A stretch of DNA of 64,000 bases from Parasponia andersonii (taxonomy: Eukaryota > Streptophyta > Magnoliopsida > Rosales > Cannabaceae). Of this stretch, positions 47,500 through 60,268 are shown in pieces. Made by a program: the position numbers and the translations under genes. Every line of letters starts with the position of its first letter. Within the stretch, counting starts at the first letter, position 1. The stretch is from NCBI GenBank assembly GCA_002914805.1, contig JXTB01000493.1:238898-302897 (forward strand), written 5' to 3'. The notes under the pieces are model-generated. The model worked only from the letters and a program-made list of their open reading frames with translations. It made no database searches and was not told where the DNA came from.

Positions 47500-49288
47500 T
47501 CACTCAATCTTGTCCAAACGAGCAAGCACGGCTGAATTTGTAGCACTTGTATCTGTAATACCAGATATTGTAACATTAGGATCTGTAGCAGGCTCATCCT
47601 CCCCCTCAACAGAATCTCTCTTCTTTATTCTGAATACCAGTTTGGACACAAGAGGAGTGAGATATTCAGAATTATAGCGAAGAGGTCTCTGCTTAGTCAG
47701 AACTCCATAGATAAGAGTTGGAAAGATTAATCTCTTAGTTGGAGTGGTATTGTATCGCAGGTCATAGATGTGGTTGAAAATTAATTGTGCCAAATTCACT
47801 TGGCCACCTGTTCCAACATCAAATAGAAAACAAGCACAATTTCCATGCAGTGTATTGGAATGCATTGTCGGCATCCAATTATCAATGGTAATGCAATGCA
47901 ACTCTTTGTATTTGAGTGTCAGATCAGTGGTCATAAAGATGCTATTCTTCGGCCATTTGGTTTGTGTACCAAGGATTTCACAAGCTATATTGTTGAGAGA
48001 AAATTCTTTCTCAAAGTCATCAAACAACCAAATAGGTATGTTTAGGAAATTTACTATGACAGTAGGGGAAAAATCATAAACATGAACCCTAACAAACATA
48101 TTCCTATACCCTGGTGAACCTAGTTTGTCTAAGCCTTTAGTCAAATTGGAATAAAATTCTTGGACTATCCTAGGGACAAAAACTTTGATTTCAGACATAG
48201 TATTCAACCACTTTTGATCTTCAATACATTTTAAGGCCTCTATTTTTTGAAATGACTTCAAGTTTATGTTTCTCTCAGATATAAATTGACATTGTTCATA
48301 GATCTTCATAGATTAAGCAGCATCTTTTGTATAATACCATGGAGAGAAAGAGTTTTTGGGAATAAAACCTGATGTTTCTGAAGAAGATACCCCTTTTCCT
48401 TTCTCAACAGCAGTTGCTTTCTTCTTCATTGTGTTGATTTTGAAGATTGACCAAAAATGTTATAGGCGATAGACTTCTTCTTTGTCTTTGATGTTGTAAT
48501 CGGGTCTGTTACAACTGGTGGTGTATAATCTTGAGGAGATGTTGGGACATCAGCCTCAGGTTGCTATGTTGAAATAGTAGAGACATCAACAGACTTCTGA
48601 GAGGTTGGCTCGATATTCACCACTGGAAATGAAGGATTGGGAGATGTTGGCACATCACCCATTTCAACCGATGTTGGTGTTGATATCTCTGGATTGGCAA
48701 CAGATGTTGGAACATCTGAAGGAATTGCAGATGCTGTTTGGGGTATCTCATCATTTTTCTCGGGGGTATTTTCTGGAGTATACCCAGGAGAAAAAAAACA
48801 TCTTTAGGAAGAGGGCTAGTGTCCATTGCATTTTTGGCAGCATCATCAACTGATGATATTGGAATATCGAAAGTTGCAAGTGGTACTTTTTCGTCCAAAT
48901 CCTCCTTTAAGATTGCTAGATTTGGTGGTGCAGATGTTAGAACATCAGTTTGCATCGATTCTTTGAGAGAACCAGAAATCAGAATTGAGCTTCCTTCTTA
49001 TGTTGTTATCGATGGTGGATTGGGGATTTCAGCAGAATGAACAGGATCTATCGGTGCTGATGGTGAAGTAATCGAAATACCCACAATTGATTGGGCTTAA
49101 AGAGAAACATTCTGTTCACTTGCTGGTGGAGGCTGAGTTAAAGGTTCACCCATTGAACCAGTCTTCTGCACTTTCGCTGCAAATGAGGAAGAAGTAGATT
49201 TCTTCTTCATTGGAGTTGATTAAGAAGAAATTTTCCCTTTGGCGGTAGTAGGAGAATCACTCTTCTTACCACTTCTCGTGTTCACCAT
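47500..49288 (-). pseudogene. Envelope-like 3' ORF of Copia B, broken
   Basis: Opens at 49288 with MVNTRSGKK, a start often seen in plant retroelement proteins of this kind. A low-complexity Ser/Pro/Thr-rich region follows, interrupted by stops and a frame change. The best-kept part is a 269-residue frame (48309-47500) with VQEFYSNL, YRNMFVRVHVYDFSP and PTLIYGVL, resembling proteins labelled envelope-like or plant transposon protein in plant genomes. I see no convincing signal peptide or fusion segment. The function of such proteins is unproven. Confidence 0.7.
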
Positions 49289-50229
49289 TTTTGAACTTGT
49301 TTCAACACTCAGAAAATTTTCGAAGGACAAAGGTGTAATCGGCAGAGAAGATTTTGTAAGAGAGTGATATAACAAAGAATAATATAAATTTAAATAACCT
49401 AGAGTCCATTCAGTTTCCCAAATTTAAAAAAGGAAACAAAATCAATTTTGGAGCCAAAAAAAGAAACTGTAATAAGAGCAAATCTCGGGAATAAGGAAAA
49501 AATATCTTCAGTGGCAGTTAATTGATTTTATCCGATTTTCTAATTAAATGAGCCCAGTTTATTTCACGTTGCAACATCAATGTAGCCTACAAAGTCAATA
49601 TATTATAAATGGTAACTTTTAGACAAAAGAAATTGATGAAATCATTCCTATTATAAAAAGATTTTAAAATATACAATCCTTACCATCTTTAATCACAAAA
49701 AATACTTGGAAATATTCATCAGATTAATTGATCATTTAAGATTGAAAATTGACTGATTGATTAATCTCATTTTTTTAATTTATTTTTATTTTTTAAATTT
49801 CATAAGAATTAATGTTGTAATATTGACAACATTTTAGGCAATGATCTTTCCTTGAACAATAGCTTTCACACTATTACTGAGGTAGTCCTTTTCACATGGT
49901 AGATTATCCTCTACTATATTTATGATACATAGGCCCAAATTACTCATAAATGACTTTCACACATCAGTGTAAGTAGCTCTTTCTAATCATGAGGCCTGTA
50001 TGAATATTGAAGTTGAGATCAAGATAATACACATGTCAGTCAACAATGAATCAAAATTTCTCAAATTTTTCTACTGAATATTCCAAAACAGTTTTCAAGA
50101 GAAACATAGCAATAACTATTTATTAGAAAATAATTTTATAACAAGGAATTATTTCATCTTTTTCTTTATGTCTTGAGGTAACCTTAAATAATATTTTGAT
50201 TCTGATTTGGCTAATGTTACAACATGATT

Positions 50230-51600
50230 TCATACGGAATAAATTCCTAGGGCTTCTCTTAAAGAATTAAAATGTGGAAACTCAAGAGCTTTTGTAAAGA
50301 TATCTACCAACTGATTGTCTGTCTCTACATGTTCCAACATTATACTTTTGCTCTTAACAAGTTCTCGGCTAAAATGACGATGGATATAAATTTGCTTAGT
50401 CTTAGAGTGTTGTACTGGATTCTTGGATATATTTATTGCACTAGTGTTATCACAATAAACAATCAATGTATCCAATACTATTCCATAGTCCTTGAGCATT
50501 TGTTTCATCCAAAGTTACTGAGTGCAACAACTTCTTGTAGCAGTATACTCGGCCTCTGCAGTGGACAGAGAGATTGAGTTTTACTTTTTACTATGCCAGT
50601 AAATCATATTATTTTCAAAAAAGAAACAACCCCCTGTTGTACTTTTTTTGTCATCAGCATTATCTGCTTAATCTGCGTCACTGTAACCTGCAAGATTAAT
50701 GTTAGTGTCTTTAGAATACCAAAGACCAAAATCAACTGTACCACTAACATGCTTGATTATTCTTTTTACAGTAGCAATATAGGATTCTTTTGGACAGGAT
50801 TGATATCTCGCACACATACTAACATTATAAGCAATATTAGGTCGGCTAGCTGTAAGATACAGCAAGCTACCTATCATGCTTCTATCAAGAGTTGGATCCA
50901 CATCAACTCCATTTTCATCTTTAGTCAGCTTTAGATTTGTACTCATAGTATTATTCATATGTTTTGCTGACTCTAAACCAAATTTTTTAACTAGGTTTCT
51001 GACATGGAAAAAAAATCCCATCTTTCAGTTGCTTCACCTGTAAACCTAGAAAGTAGGATAATTTACCTACCATGCTCATCTCAAATTCTTCTTGCATTTG
51101 TTTTACAAACTCCTACACTTTATCGTTAGAGGTAGATACAAAAACTATATCATCAACATAAATTTGTGCAACAATAATATCAGAATCAAAGTGTTTGATG
51201 AATAGAGTTTTGTCTCCTCCCTTTCTCGTGTAGCCGTTTTGTACCAAGGACATTGTCAAACGTTCATACTAAGCCCGAGGAGATTGTTTTAAACCATACA
51301 ATACTTTTTTAAGTTTGAAGACATGGTTAGGTTTGAAAAGATCTTCAAAACACTTGGGTTGTTCAACATTTGCCTCTTCATTTAAAAAACCATTTTAAAA
51401 AGCACTCTTTATATCCATATAATGTAAAGTAAAACCAATGTGACAAGTAATAGCAAGCAATAAACAAATAGATTCAAGTCTTACCATAGGAGCAAAAGTT
51501 TCATCAAAGTCTATGCCTTCCACCTGAGTGTATCCTTAGGCAACTAACCTAGCCTTGTTTCTAATAATATTACCAAATTCATCTGATTTATTTTTAAAAA
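50230..51600 (-). pseudogene. Copia B reverse transcriptase and RNase H
   Basis: RNase H: YCDNTSAINISKNPVQHSKTK and VDIFTKAL (50508-50230). RT tail: RSMIGSLLYLTASRPNIAY (51021-50668). The catalytic YVDD is intact in IYVDDIVFVS (about 51125-51155). Stops separate the RT blocks, and the region 51160-51600 lies in other frames. Confidence 0.85.
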
Positions 51601-52191
51601 TTTATTTGGTTCCAATAACATTAGAATCATTCAGTCTCAGTACTAATGTCTAAACATCGTTCCTATAAAATTGTTCCAGTTTGTCTTGCATGGCTTTAAT
51701 CCAAAAATCATCCTGTAATGCTTCTTTAACATTTATAGGTTCAATTAAAGAAGTAAAGCAAAGAAATTATACCAGATTAATATTTCTTCTTCTGGTCACC
51801 ATTCCATCTTCAAAATTACTATGATTAGGTCAGTGGGATGATTCTTTTTGATCCTTGAAGAGGGTTCTTTCTGAACTAGATCTCGAATATCCACTGTTGG
51901 TTCATCAGAAGATGTCTGTTCAGATGATGTTGAGACATGATTATCTGACCCTGTAGTACCTTCAGGCTATGTTATAACATCTGGCTGCATTGCAACATTT
52001 TTATTTGAATCAGTATTCTCTATACGACTCTGAATTTTATATTCTTTTGAATATTCTGTAAAGTCTGAAAAATCATCTACAACAACATTAGCAGATTCCA
52101 TAATAGACTGAGTTCTCATATTATAAACACGACTATTTTTAGAATATCCAAGGAAAACCCTTACATCACTTTTTGCATCAAACTTACCTAA

Positions 52192-53274
52192 TTATTCTCT
52201 ATCATTGAGAATGTAACAAGTACTTCCAAAAATATGAAAGTAACCTAAGTTAGGTTTTTTAGCTCTCCAAATTTCGTAAGGAGTTTTACTTGTACCTGGT
52301 CGAAAATATACATGATTTATGTTGTAATATGCTGTGTTTACAGCTTCAGCCCACAACCGTTTTGTAAGCTTTTTACTGTTTAACATCACTCGAGCCATCT
52401 CCTGTAAAGTTCTATTCTTCCTTTCCATAACAACATTTTTTTGTGATGTCTTAGGAGCTAAAAATTCATTAGTAATATCATTTGAATCACAAAAATCAGC
52501 GTACGAAGAATTTTCAAATTCCTTACTATGATCGCTTTGTATTCTAATTATTTTTCCAATGTTACAACTTTTATCTGTTTTAAGTTTAACAACCAGTTTT
52601 TTAAAAGCATCAAATGTATCTGACTTTTCTCTTAGAAAATCTACCTAAGTATATCTAGAAAAGTCATCTAAAAAAATAAAAATATACCTTTTACCTGTAA
52701 CACTTTCTACTTGCATGGGACCCATAAGATCCAAATGAAGTAGTTCTGACACTCTTGATGCTGTAACATATTGTATTACTTTATGTGTTGATCTTACATG
52801 TTTATCCATCTGACAAGGACCACAAACGCCTTGTGATTTCTTACCCAACTTTGGTAAACCACATATTGCATCTGAATTGGCAAGTTTCTGCAATATTTTA
52901 AAATTCAAATGTCCTAACTTTTTATGCCAATGATCAGATTCATTTATCGATGTCTTATTACATGAATGTGATTTTGTCAAAGTTTAGCAATTATCCTTTG
53001 ACTTATATTCTTCTAAAACTAATTTACCACATTCATCAAGAACAACACATTTATCACGAGTGAAACTAACATTAAAGTTTAAATTACAAATTTGACTTAT
53101 GCTTATCAAATTAGTCATAAGTCCCTCTATGTGCAAAATATTCCTAAATTTAAGAAATCCTTCAATATCAAGAGTTCCTTTGCCAAGAACTCTTCCTTTT
53201 GTACCATCTCCGAATGTTACAACACCACCAGTGTCGACTTTGTAGTCATCAAGAATAGATTTCTCATCTGTCAT
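52192..53274 (-). pseudogene. Copia B integrase and pre-integrase region
   Basis: The pre-integrase frame 53274-52984 carries DTGGVVTFGDGTKG. The zinc-binding HWHKKLGHLNFK and CGPCQMDKH, and the core LLHLDLMGPMQVES with FIFLDDFSRYT, are at 52980-52645. The C-part with MERKNRTLQEMARVML is at 52428-52192. Order and motifs are typical of Copia. The frame is broken. Confidence 0.87.
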
Positions 53275-53279
53275 ATGCT

Positions 53280-54130
53280 TAGAACAACCACTATCGAAAT
53301 ACCAATCATTAGTAGCACATGATCTAAAACAAGTAAATGATCCAAAACAAATTAATTCAGATTTTTTAACCCAATTTTTTCTTGTTTTTCTTGATAAATC
53401 AATCTTTTTCTTTTTTTTTTTCTTTGAAATGGAATTTCATGAGAATAGTAATTATTTTCTAGAAATTTTCTTATAGTCAAACACCTAGGTTAGATGTTAC
53501 CTTTTACTCCACAAAAATGACAAGTTGGAATGAACTTACTATGGTTTCTCATAGAATCAAATCCTGCAAGTTTGCTATGTATTGCAATAGGAGATTTTTG
53601 TGTTGTAATATTAGCATGTTTTCTAGAAACTGATATTGGTGTAGTTACAATATGAGGTTTTTTCAGTGTTGTAACATCACTACTAGTTCCTACAACAGAG
53701 TTAGGAACATAACTCTTAACAAAAACAGTTTTTGAATTCGAGCTCTCACCTTTAAATCCATGTCCATGATGATCTGATCCAGATCTACCAACTATCAGAA
53801 TATAATCTAATTTGGCAGTTCCAGAATTAAGAATTTTTAAGGTCTTTTGAGTCCTATCAATCTCTGCTGAAATATCTTTTCACTTTGCTTATTTTTTAGC
53901 TAGCAAAGTTTCCAATTCTTTGATCTTTATTTTAGAATTCTCCTTATATTGGATGAGGTAGAAATTCTTCCTTCAAGAGATCTATTCTGATCTACGACTT
54001 TGACCCATTAAGAATACGTATTCTCATAGGATCTTCTAATTGATTCTTCATCCAGTTCAAAATCATCATTGTCAGAATCATATACTCTGTCTGATATTAC
54101 AACATTACTACCAGGTGCAGCCAGTGTTAT
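53280..54130 (-). pseudogene. Copia B gag C-terminus with zinc knuckle
   Basis: A minus-strand CHFCGVKGN zinc-knuckle start lies near 53505-53525. Upstream is an acidic and coiled segment reading ESIRRSYENTYS at about 54005-54045, typical of the gag C-terminal part. The gag N-terminus is absent: LTR-like sequence starts at about 54130. Confidence 0.65.
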
Positions 54131-54172
54131 AATTATATGAGGTGAATATGCAGAAAATTATAATATGGACGT

Positions 54173-56722
54173 TGTTATATATGGTATTCTATAAAGGGAT
54201 ATTTAGATAAAATTAATCATATTATATATAGCAAAACGATTACTTAACTTTAGAGACATAATTAAACTTAAAATTTGGATTTCATACTTAAACATTTCAT
54301 CTCATTATTAACTTAAAGAAATATATGACTTAATCTTATATATTTAAGTAAACTGTATCGTTTAAAGAGAAGACAACTTATACAGAAATTTATAGTAGTA
54401 ATATCCCAAAGCCCGTGTCTCATATCCATCCCCGCCTCGATTTTAGTCAACCCATCAATCAAAACAAAAGTTGCTTGCCTTTGGTACCTACAATATGGAC
54501 ATTTACACTGCGTGAGCTTTCGCTCAACAAGTATAATTCATCTCATAAAATTTTTCATACAAATAATATTTTATGAAAGTTCAATTTTTGCATCATTGTG
54601 TAATGTTTCAACTTGTATTTTATGAAGAAATCTTTTATCATATATGTTATTGTAAAATCTTTTATCTTTCTTATGGGCCCTTGTGCACATACGAAGTGCG
54701 CAATTGCCGATTGGGAATCAGGGGAGTGACCCTACTAAAATACCAACGGTCATAAATTTAACATATTTTCCTTGGGAATCCTCACCTAGTGGAGGACGGT
54801 CTTATCTTCCCTTAGAAATCCTCACTTAGTAGAGGTTGGTACGATACCTTTATATTCGTACCTCTTACTTAGTCTCCTCTTTAACATAAATGGTTGTATC
54901 ATATTTCAAACCAAATTTTATATTTCATATTCTTGATACTTCCTTTAATTGAAGCATATTTATCAAGTTATGAATAATATTGTAAAGTAAATTTACCTCA
55001 TCTTATTATCATAATAGACATGTATTTTCATAGGCACATATACAAGCCAAACAAACATCTCTTGCATAGGCAAAATATCACATTTAATCATATCAAATAC
55101 TTTTATTTCAAATAAAGCATTCTTTTAAAACTATCTATATTGTAAGTGAGATTGTACTTACCTTAAATCCTTAGAAAATGTTCTTTGTACTTGCAGTAAA
55201 ATACCACACACTTAACCTTGTTGTAACCGCGTACTTCTTCTTTATTCTTTTTATTTATTATTCATGCATCAACATTCATTTTATGTCAACATATTCTATC
55301 ATTGGTCATATAAAACAATTTTACGTATTTGAAAATATTCACAACATAAATCCTAAAATAATATTTCACATTAAAATTGAAGAATTTTGGTACATAATGC
55401 GTAGTTAAGGAATTTCATATTCGAGTCCATAATTGTATTCATTCTAAAAATTTACATAAATCTATATGAAATAAACTAAAATCTAAAGATTATGATTTAT
55501 AATTTATAAACAATATTTATCATTATTTGTTTTTCCAATTTAGAATTTGTAATAAAATTATTAAAGATGCGACTAAACGAAAATGATTGAATTTTCGGGA
55601 GTGTTTTATAAGTCAAACAAACTCAAAATTTTAAAAGCACATCATTAACATTTTATAAATTATGTATAATATTTTAAAATTCTAAAAAGATAATTTCATA
55701 GCACTTTAATCACTTGTAATTATACCATTAGAATTTATTTCAGCATTTTGAAATATTGAAGCATTGTGTATTCCGAAAATTATAATTAATTTTATAGACA
55801 TCAAAAAATTATGAAAAACTTCCAAAAATGATCTTAACATATATATGAACATATAGCTAAAATTTCAACCCAAAATAAAAATGTTTTCCTTTTGAAATTA
55901 TAGAATCAGTTATATAAAATCTGTTTTACAGCTTTTCTTAACTAACGCTAACTTATGTTAAATAATGTTTATAAAATTATAAGACTAGGGTATAAAAGTG
56001 AAACTTTTCAGAAATTAACTACACATATAGAAATATTTTTCACAAAAATTTCAGACCTTAATAAGGTCTCTAATTCTATATATATCATATATTGAATTTA
56101 AACTAAGTGTAATAAAATATACAAATCTTGAAAGACTAAGAGTTCTAAGAATTACCTTTTTTTTTTTTTCTTGAAACTTGAAGAACTCTAAGAGGAAATT
56201 CTTGAAATCACAATGGATGAAATAGAAACTTTGGGAGAAAGATGGAGGAAAATAAATGAAGGAACTTGATTATGTTTACAAAAGAGTGCCATAGGCTAAT
56301 TATGTACATAAAATATAATTAAAAATTAATTCAAAAAGAAATATTAATAATATTCACTACTTACCTAAATTTTTTTTTATTTGTTATATTTTCATCATGC
56401 AATTAAATTAATTTTATTAACCTAATTATGCTTCATTCACTCAAAAAAAAAATATTATCTTATCATATCTACATTTAATATCTATAAAATCTATATAATG
56501 GATATATTATTCAAATAACTAATGCATTATTATATAACTTACCTAATTTTTGTTTTGTTTTCTAATGTAATTAATAAATTTATTTTATTTTAATGGTAAT
56601 AATATATAAATAAAATATGTTAATAATCTTTTACATCATCTTCCATTCATATAGGTGAAATGATGAATATATGTGCATATTATTAAAATGTGTTAATGGC
56701 TACACCACTAATTCTTCTTTTA

Positions 56723-56761
<39 letters not shown>

Positions 56762-57283
56762 ACTTATTATTTGGACTTGAAATATTTACTTCAACTTGGG
56801 CTCTCCTATTACCTATTGGGCCAAGATAAATGATATTGGGCTAAAGGATTAAAACCTAATGATAATTATAAATAAGAATAGTAATAATTTTAAATTTAGA
56901 CTTTCCTATTACTTATTGGGTCAAGATAAATGATTACTGAACTCAAACAATTTAGGGCTTAATAGTAAACATGATTAAATAGGCCTATTTCATATTAACA
57001 ACAATAGCCATATATGTTGTAAAATAATTTATACTTGCAATTAGGTACATAGTTCAATTTGAATTTCTTGTGTGTATCTCACTGCAACATATTTACAAAA
57101 TTCATTAGTGTATAACTACTCAAATTCTATGATCAAAGAAATGAAATATACATAATAAAATTTTAGACAAGAAAATTAACATGATAAATTCATTCTTCAA
57201 AGAATACACTAATATTAAAAGAATATGATAAATAATTATTAAAATGATTTTTTTTCAAGTCTAGGGTTTTCTCAGGTTTTACA
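54173..57283. other. 3.1-kb AT-rich insert within the broken 5' LTR of Copia B
   Basis: Unrelated to the LTR on either side and non-coding. It begins TGTTATATATGG and ends near TTTTACA, so it might be another LTR, but the flanks show no target duplication and about 930 bp of the host LTR is missing. Two related 40-bp phrases (GGAATCCTCACCTAGTGGAGG and AAATCCTCACTTAGTAGAGG) lie at 54770-54840. An (AT)n tract is at 56727-56757. Confidence 0.5.
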
Positions 57284-58383
57284 ATTAATCACCTAATAAT
57301 CAATCTTCATTAAAACACACCTAAATAAGAAAGAAATATGTGAATATAATTTTCCTATAAGGCAAACAATAACCAATGATATTTCTTATTAAAACCCAAC
57401 TAATTGAACAGATATTCAATTATAAGACAACTGTAAAAATCGAACAAATATATTCAAAAATGTCAGGTCAATTATTCCAGTGATGTTGTAACATCAACCC
57501 AGAACCACTTTCAGTCAACACAGACAGTAGTATTACAATATCTCAAATGATAGCAGACTTTGCCCTTTCAGTACATATTCAACTAAGCAATCATCACAAT
57601 CAAGGAGCTATTCAAGTGTGCTAATGTAGATAAGCCATTTTATGCTGCCTAAATAGTTTACTCTTGTGCATGTAAACACGAAATTAAATAACAGATCTAC
57701 TATGTGCAAATTCTATTTAACAAAAAAATAAAAAAAAGATCTACATACTTACAACTGTGCCCAAGGAAAACAATTTTATTCTTTTTCTTTCTTTGAGTGG
57801 ATAAGAAAAACAACTCTTGTTGATATCAAAATTAGAATACCTGTTACGCCCCTCTAGCTTAACTACATGACTATGTAGGTCAAACTAGGAAGCATTACTC
57901 TTTCATTAGCCATAACTTTAGTTTTGTTAAAAAAATTTGGGCCAATTTAAACTTTTAAAACTCTAAAACAAAAGAACCTGCGTGGCATTATTTTCTGAAA
58001 GTGTCTTTACAAATTGTACAACCAAAAAGTCCATATCCATTTATCTTGCCATCCGCAGTAATATTTACATCACACCAAAATATCAAAATACAAAGAAAAT
58101 ATCACCTATAAGTCAAGCTCGTCTACATCTGTATGATCGTAGTGACAAGAAAGTGTGCTAGCCAACCGACAACTCTATACATCATATATCTCATCACCTG
58201 CATCACGGGAACTAAATGTGCTAATGCTCAGTAAGTCAAGATCATGCATGCTCGTGAACATGTTTCATGCACAAACTTCATTGAAATTCCCATTGTACTC
58301 TTTCTTCCACAACTTTTCATTTTGATGTATTTTTCTTAGAAAATATTTCTTTATAGGGCCTTTGAGTATACTGCAAAGTCACA

Positions 58384-58620
58384 GCAGTCGGTAGGCCGTG
58401 CCCACCAATGCGGGAAGGAAACACATGGCAAATGCGAACCATACCTACCCAACACAGACCGACTAGGTAATGTACCTTATAAATCTCATAGTATAATACT
58501 CAGTCCCGGCAGTCGGTAAGCCGCGCCCACCTATGCAGGAAGAAAGCTTGTGCAAACTATACTTACCCAACACAGACAGACTAGACAATGTACTTAAAAT
58601 GTATCTTGTAAAATTAGTAT
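58384..58620 (+). repeat. 125-bp tandem repeat in the LTR-like insert
   Basis: GCAGTCGGTAGGCCGTGCCCACC at 58384 recurs at 58509 with few changes, each followed by a conserved TACCCAACACAGAC block. Internal tandem repeats are common in long Gypsy LTRs. Confidence 0.8.
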
Positions 58621-59201
58621 AATGGTACTATTTTAAATCTAATGCGTGGAAAACTTCATTTCTTTGAAAATCATGCTTAAATGATCATGCCATGCTTATA
58701 TTTCTATAAGCCTTGCAACAACAATATAAATAACATATAATTGAAATAATACACATAAGCATGTAGGAAAACATCTTGTATCTACTATTGTTCTTGTGAT
58801 GCAGTTAAAATAATTCTTCACTTACCTTGTGTCCAGTAGAAAAGATAGTGGAAAGGGTCAGTATTCTCTGTGGCAAGGTGTGTGGAAGACCTGATATCAA
58901 TTTTATTACTAACATTATCATTACAATATAAAATGCTAAAGAAAACAAGTACAAGACCGAATCACAGCTTTTACAAAAGAAGGAACCCTAATCACAAAAT
59001 GAACCAAAATGTCATCTATTTTCATAAAAACTAGTCCATTTGCTTCTAAATGGTACCATTTGGTTCTAAAAATATTTGGACAGCACCTCCCCTTTTTTTA
59101 GGACATCTCTACATGATTAAAATAATGGTTTAAGACCTGTAATAACAATCAACAAGCCAATTCCCACATATACAATTCAAAGAGGATCATTTAGAGCAAC
59201 A

Positions 59202-60165
59202 TAGGTACATTTGAATTCCTTTCATTTAGACAAATTTTAAAACCACTTTTATACTTGTGTGTCATCATAATCAGCCACCAAATAAGTGTAATAAATATTA
59301 TGATCTATAAAATATACACTCCAAGTTTAGAAAATCAGATTACAAATATAAAAACTTCGTCTAACACACATAACAATACTTTTTTTTTGGGCTAAATGTT
59401 ACCTTGAGGAAACGTATCTCCGGTAAGTTATTTAAATTAAAATAAAAAGAAGAAAGATACAAAAGGTAACCAAGTGTGAAACACCCCTTAAATGGGAAAG
59501 AAATCAAAAAAAAACAAAGCAAAAAGCCCTAGAAGGGGCAAAATAACTATGTCGAAACATAACCATTGCCACACATGACAACACTTAATTCCTTAACTAG
59601 CACACTTTAAGGCTTTAAGTATAACTTTAATCCTCTACTTAAATTCTGTGTTTCCGGCCATATATAAGGTTTCCTTAGACCTTAATTCATCAAATAAAAG
59701 TTTTACTTAAAGAGCTAAAGCAATGGAAATAAATTGCTAATTCTAAATTCCACAAAAAGCTTACCTTGACTAATTTGAACTTTAACCTAGGTACATTTAA
59801 ATTCCTTTCATTTAGACAAAGTTTAAAACCACTTTTATACTTGTGTGTCAGCATAACTAGCCACTAAATGAGTGTAATAAATATTATGATCTATAAAATA
59901 TACACTCCAAGTTTAGAAAATCAGATTACAAATATAAAAACTTAATCTACCACACATGACAACACTTAAATCCTTAACTAGCACAGTTTAGGGCTTTAAG
60001 TATAACTTTAATCCTCTACTAAAATTCTGTATTTTCAGCTATATATAAGGTTTCATTATACCTTAATTTATCAAATAAAAGCTTTAATTAAAGAGCTAAA
60101 GTAATGGAAATAAATTACCAATTCTAAATTCCACAAAAAGCTTACCTTGATCAGTTTGAACTTTT
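59202..60165 (+). repeat. Tandem duplication of about 380 bp in the LTR-like insert
   Basis: Unit 1 is 59202-59787 and unit 2 is 59788-60165. Both begin TAGGTACATTT and end with CACAAAAAGCTTACCTTGA and an ATTTGAACTTT-like tail. Unit 1 is longer only because of a 191-base insertion (59380-59570), dating that insertion after the duplication or to one unit. Confidence 0.85.
59380..59570 (-). mobile_element. Severely 5'-truncated LINE tail, 191 bp
   Basis: Begins with nine T (the reversed poly(A)). It is flanked by ACACATAACAATAC (59366-59379) and ACACATGACAACAC (59571-59584). Its start resembles the 3' end of the LINE at 37122 onward (CTAAATG then GAGGAA then ACCTCYGGTA-like). The second tandem unit (about 59950) shows the empty site. 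Confidence 0.65.
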
Positions 60166-60268
60166 GTTGAAGCTCTTGCCTTCTACTTCTACAAAACTGA
60201 TTTTTAAGGCTTTGAAATTGATCTTAGGACTCAAAAAGACCTAGAGAAAACATTACTTAAGTAGTATC

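Larger units (their letters stand above)
45835..57570 (-). mobile_element. Defective Copia retrotransposon B with envelope-like ORF
   Basis: Minus-strand order: partial gag, zinc knuckle, pre-integrase, integrase, RT, RNase H, an extra 3' frame, polypurine tract, 3' LTR. An extra envelope-like frame after pol is the mark of the Sirevirus (SIRE) branch of Copia. The start of gag and the primer-binding site are missing. The 5' LTR is broken into 54130-54172 and 57284-57570 with 3.1 kb of unrelated DNA between. No target duplication flanks it, and 379 bp of host sequence (copy A 18175-18553) is lost at the site. Confidence 0.85.
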
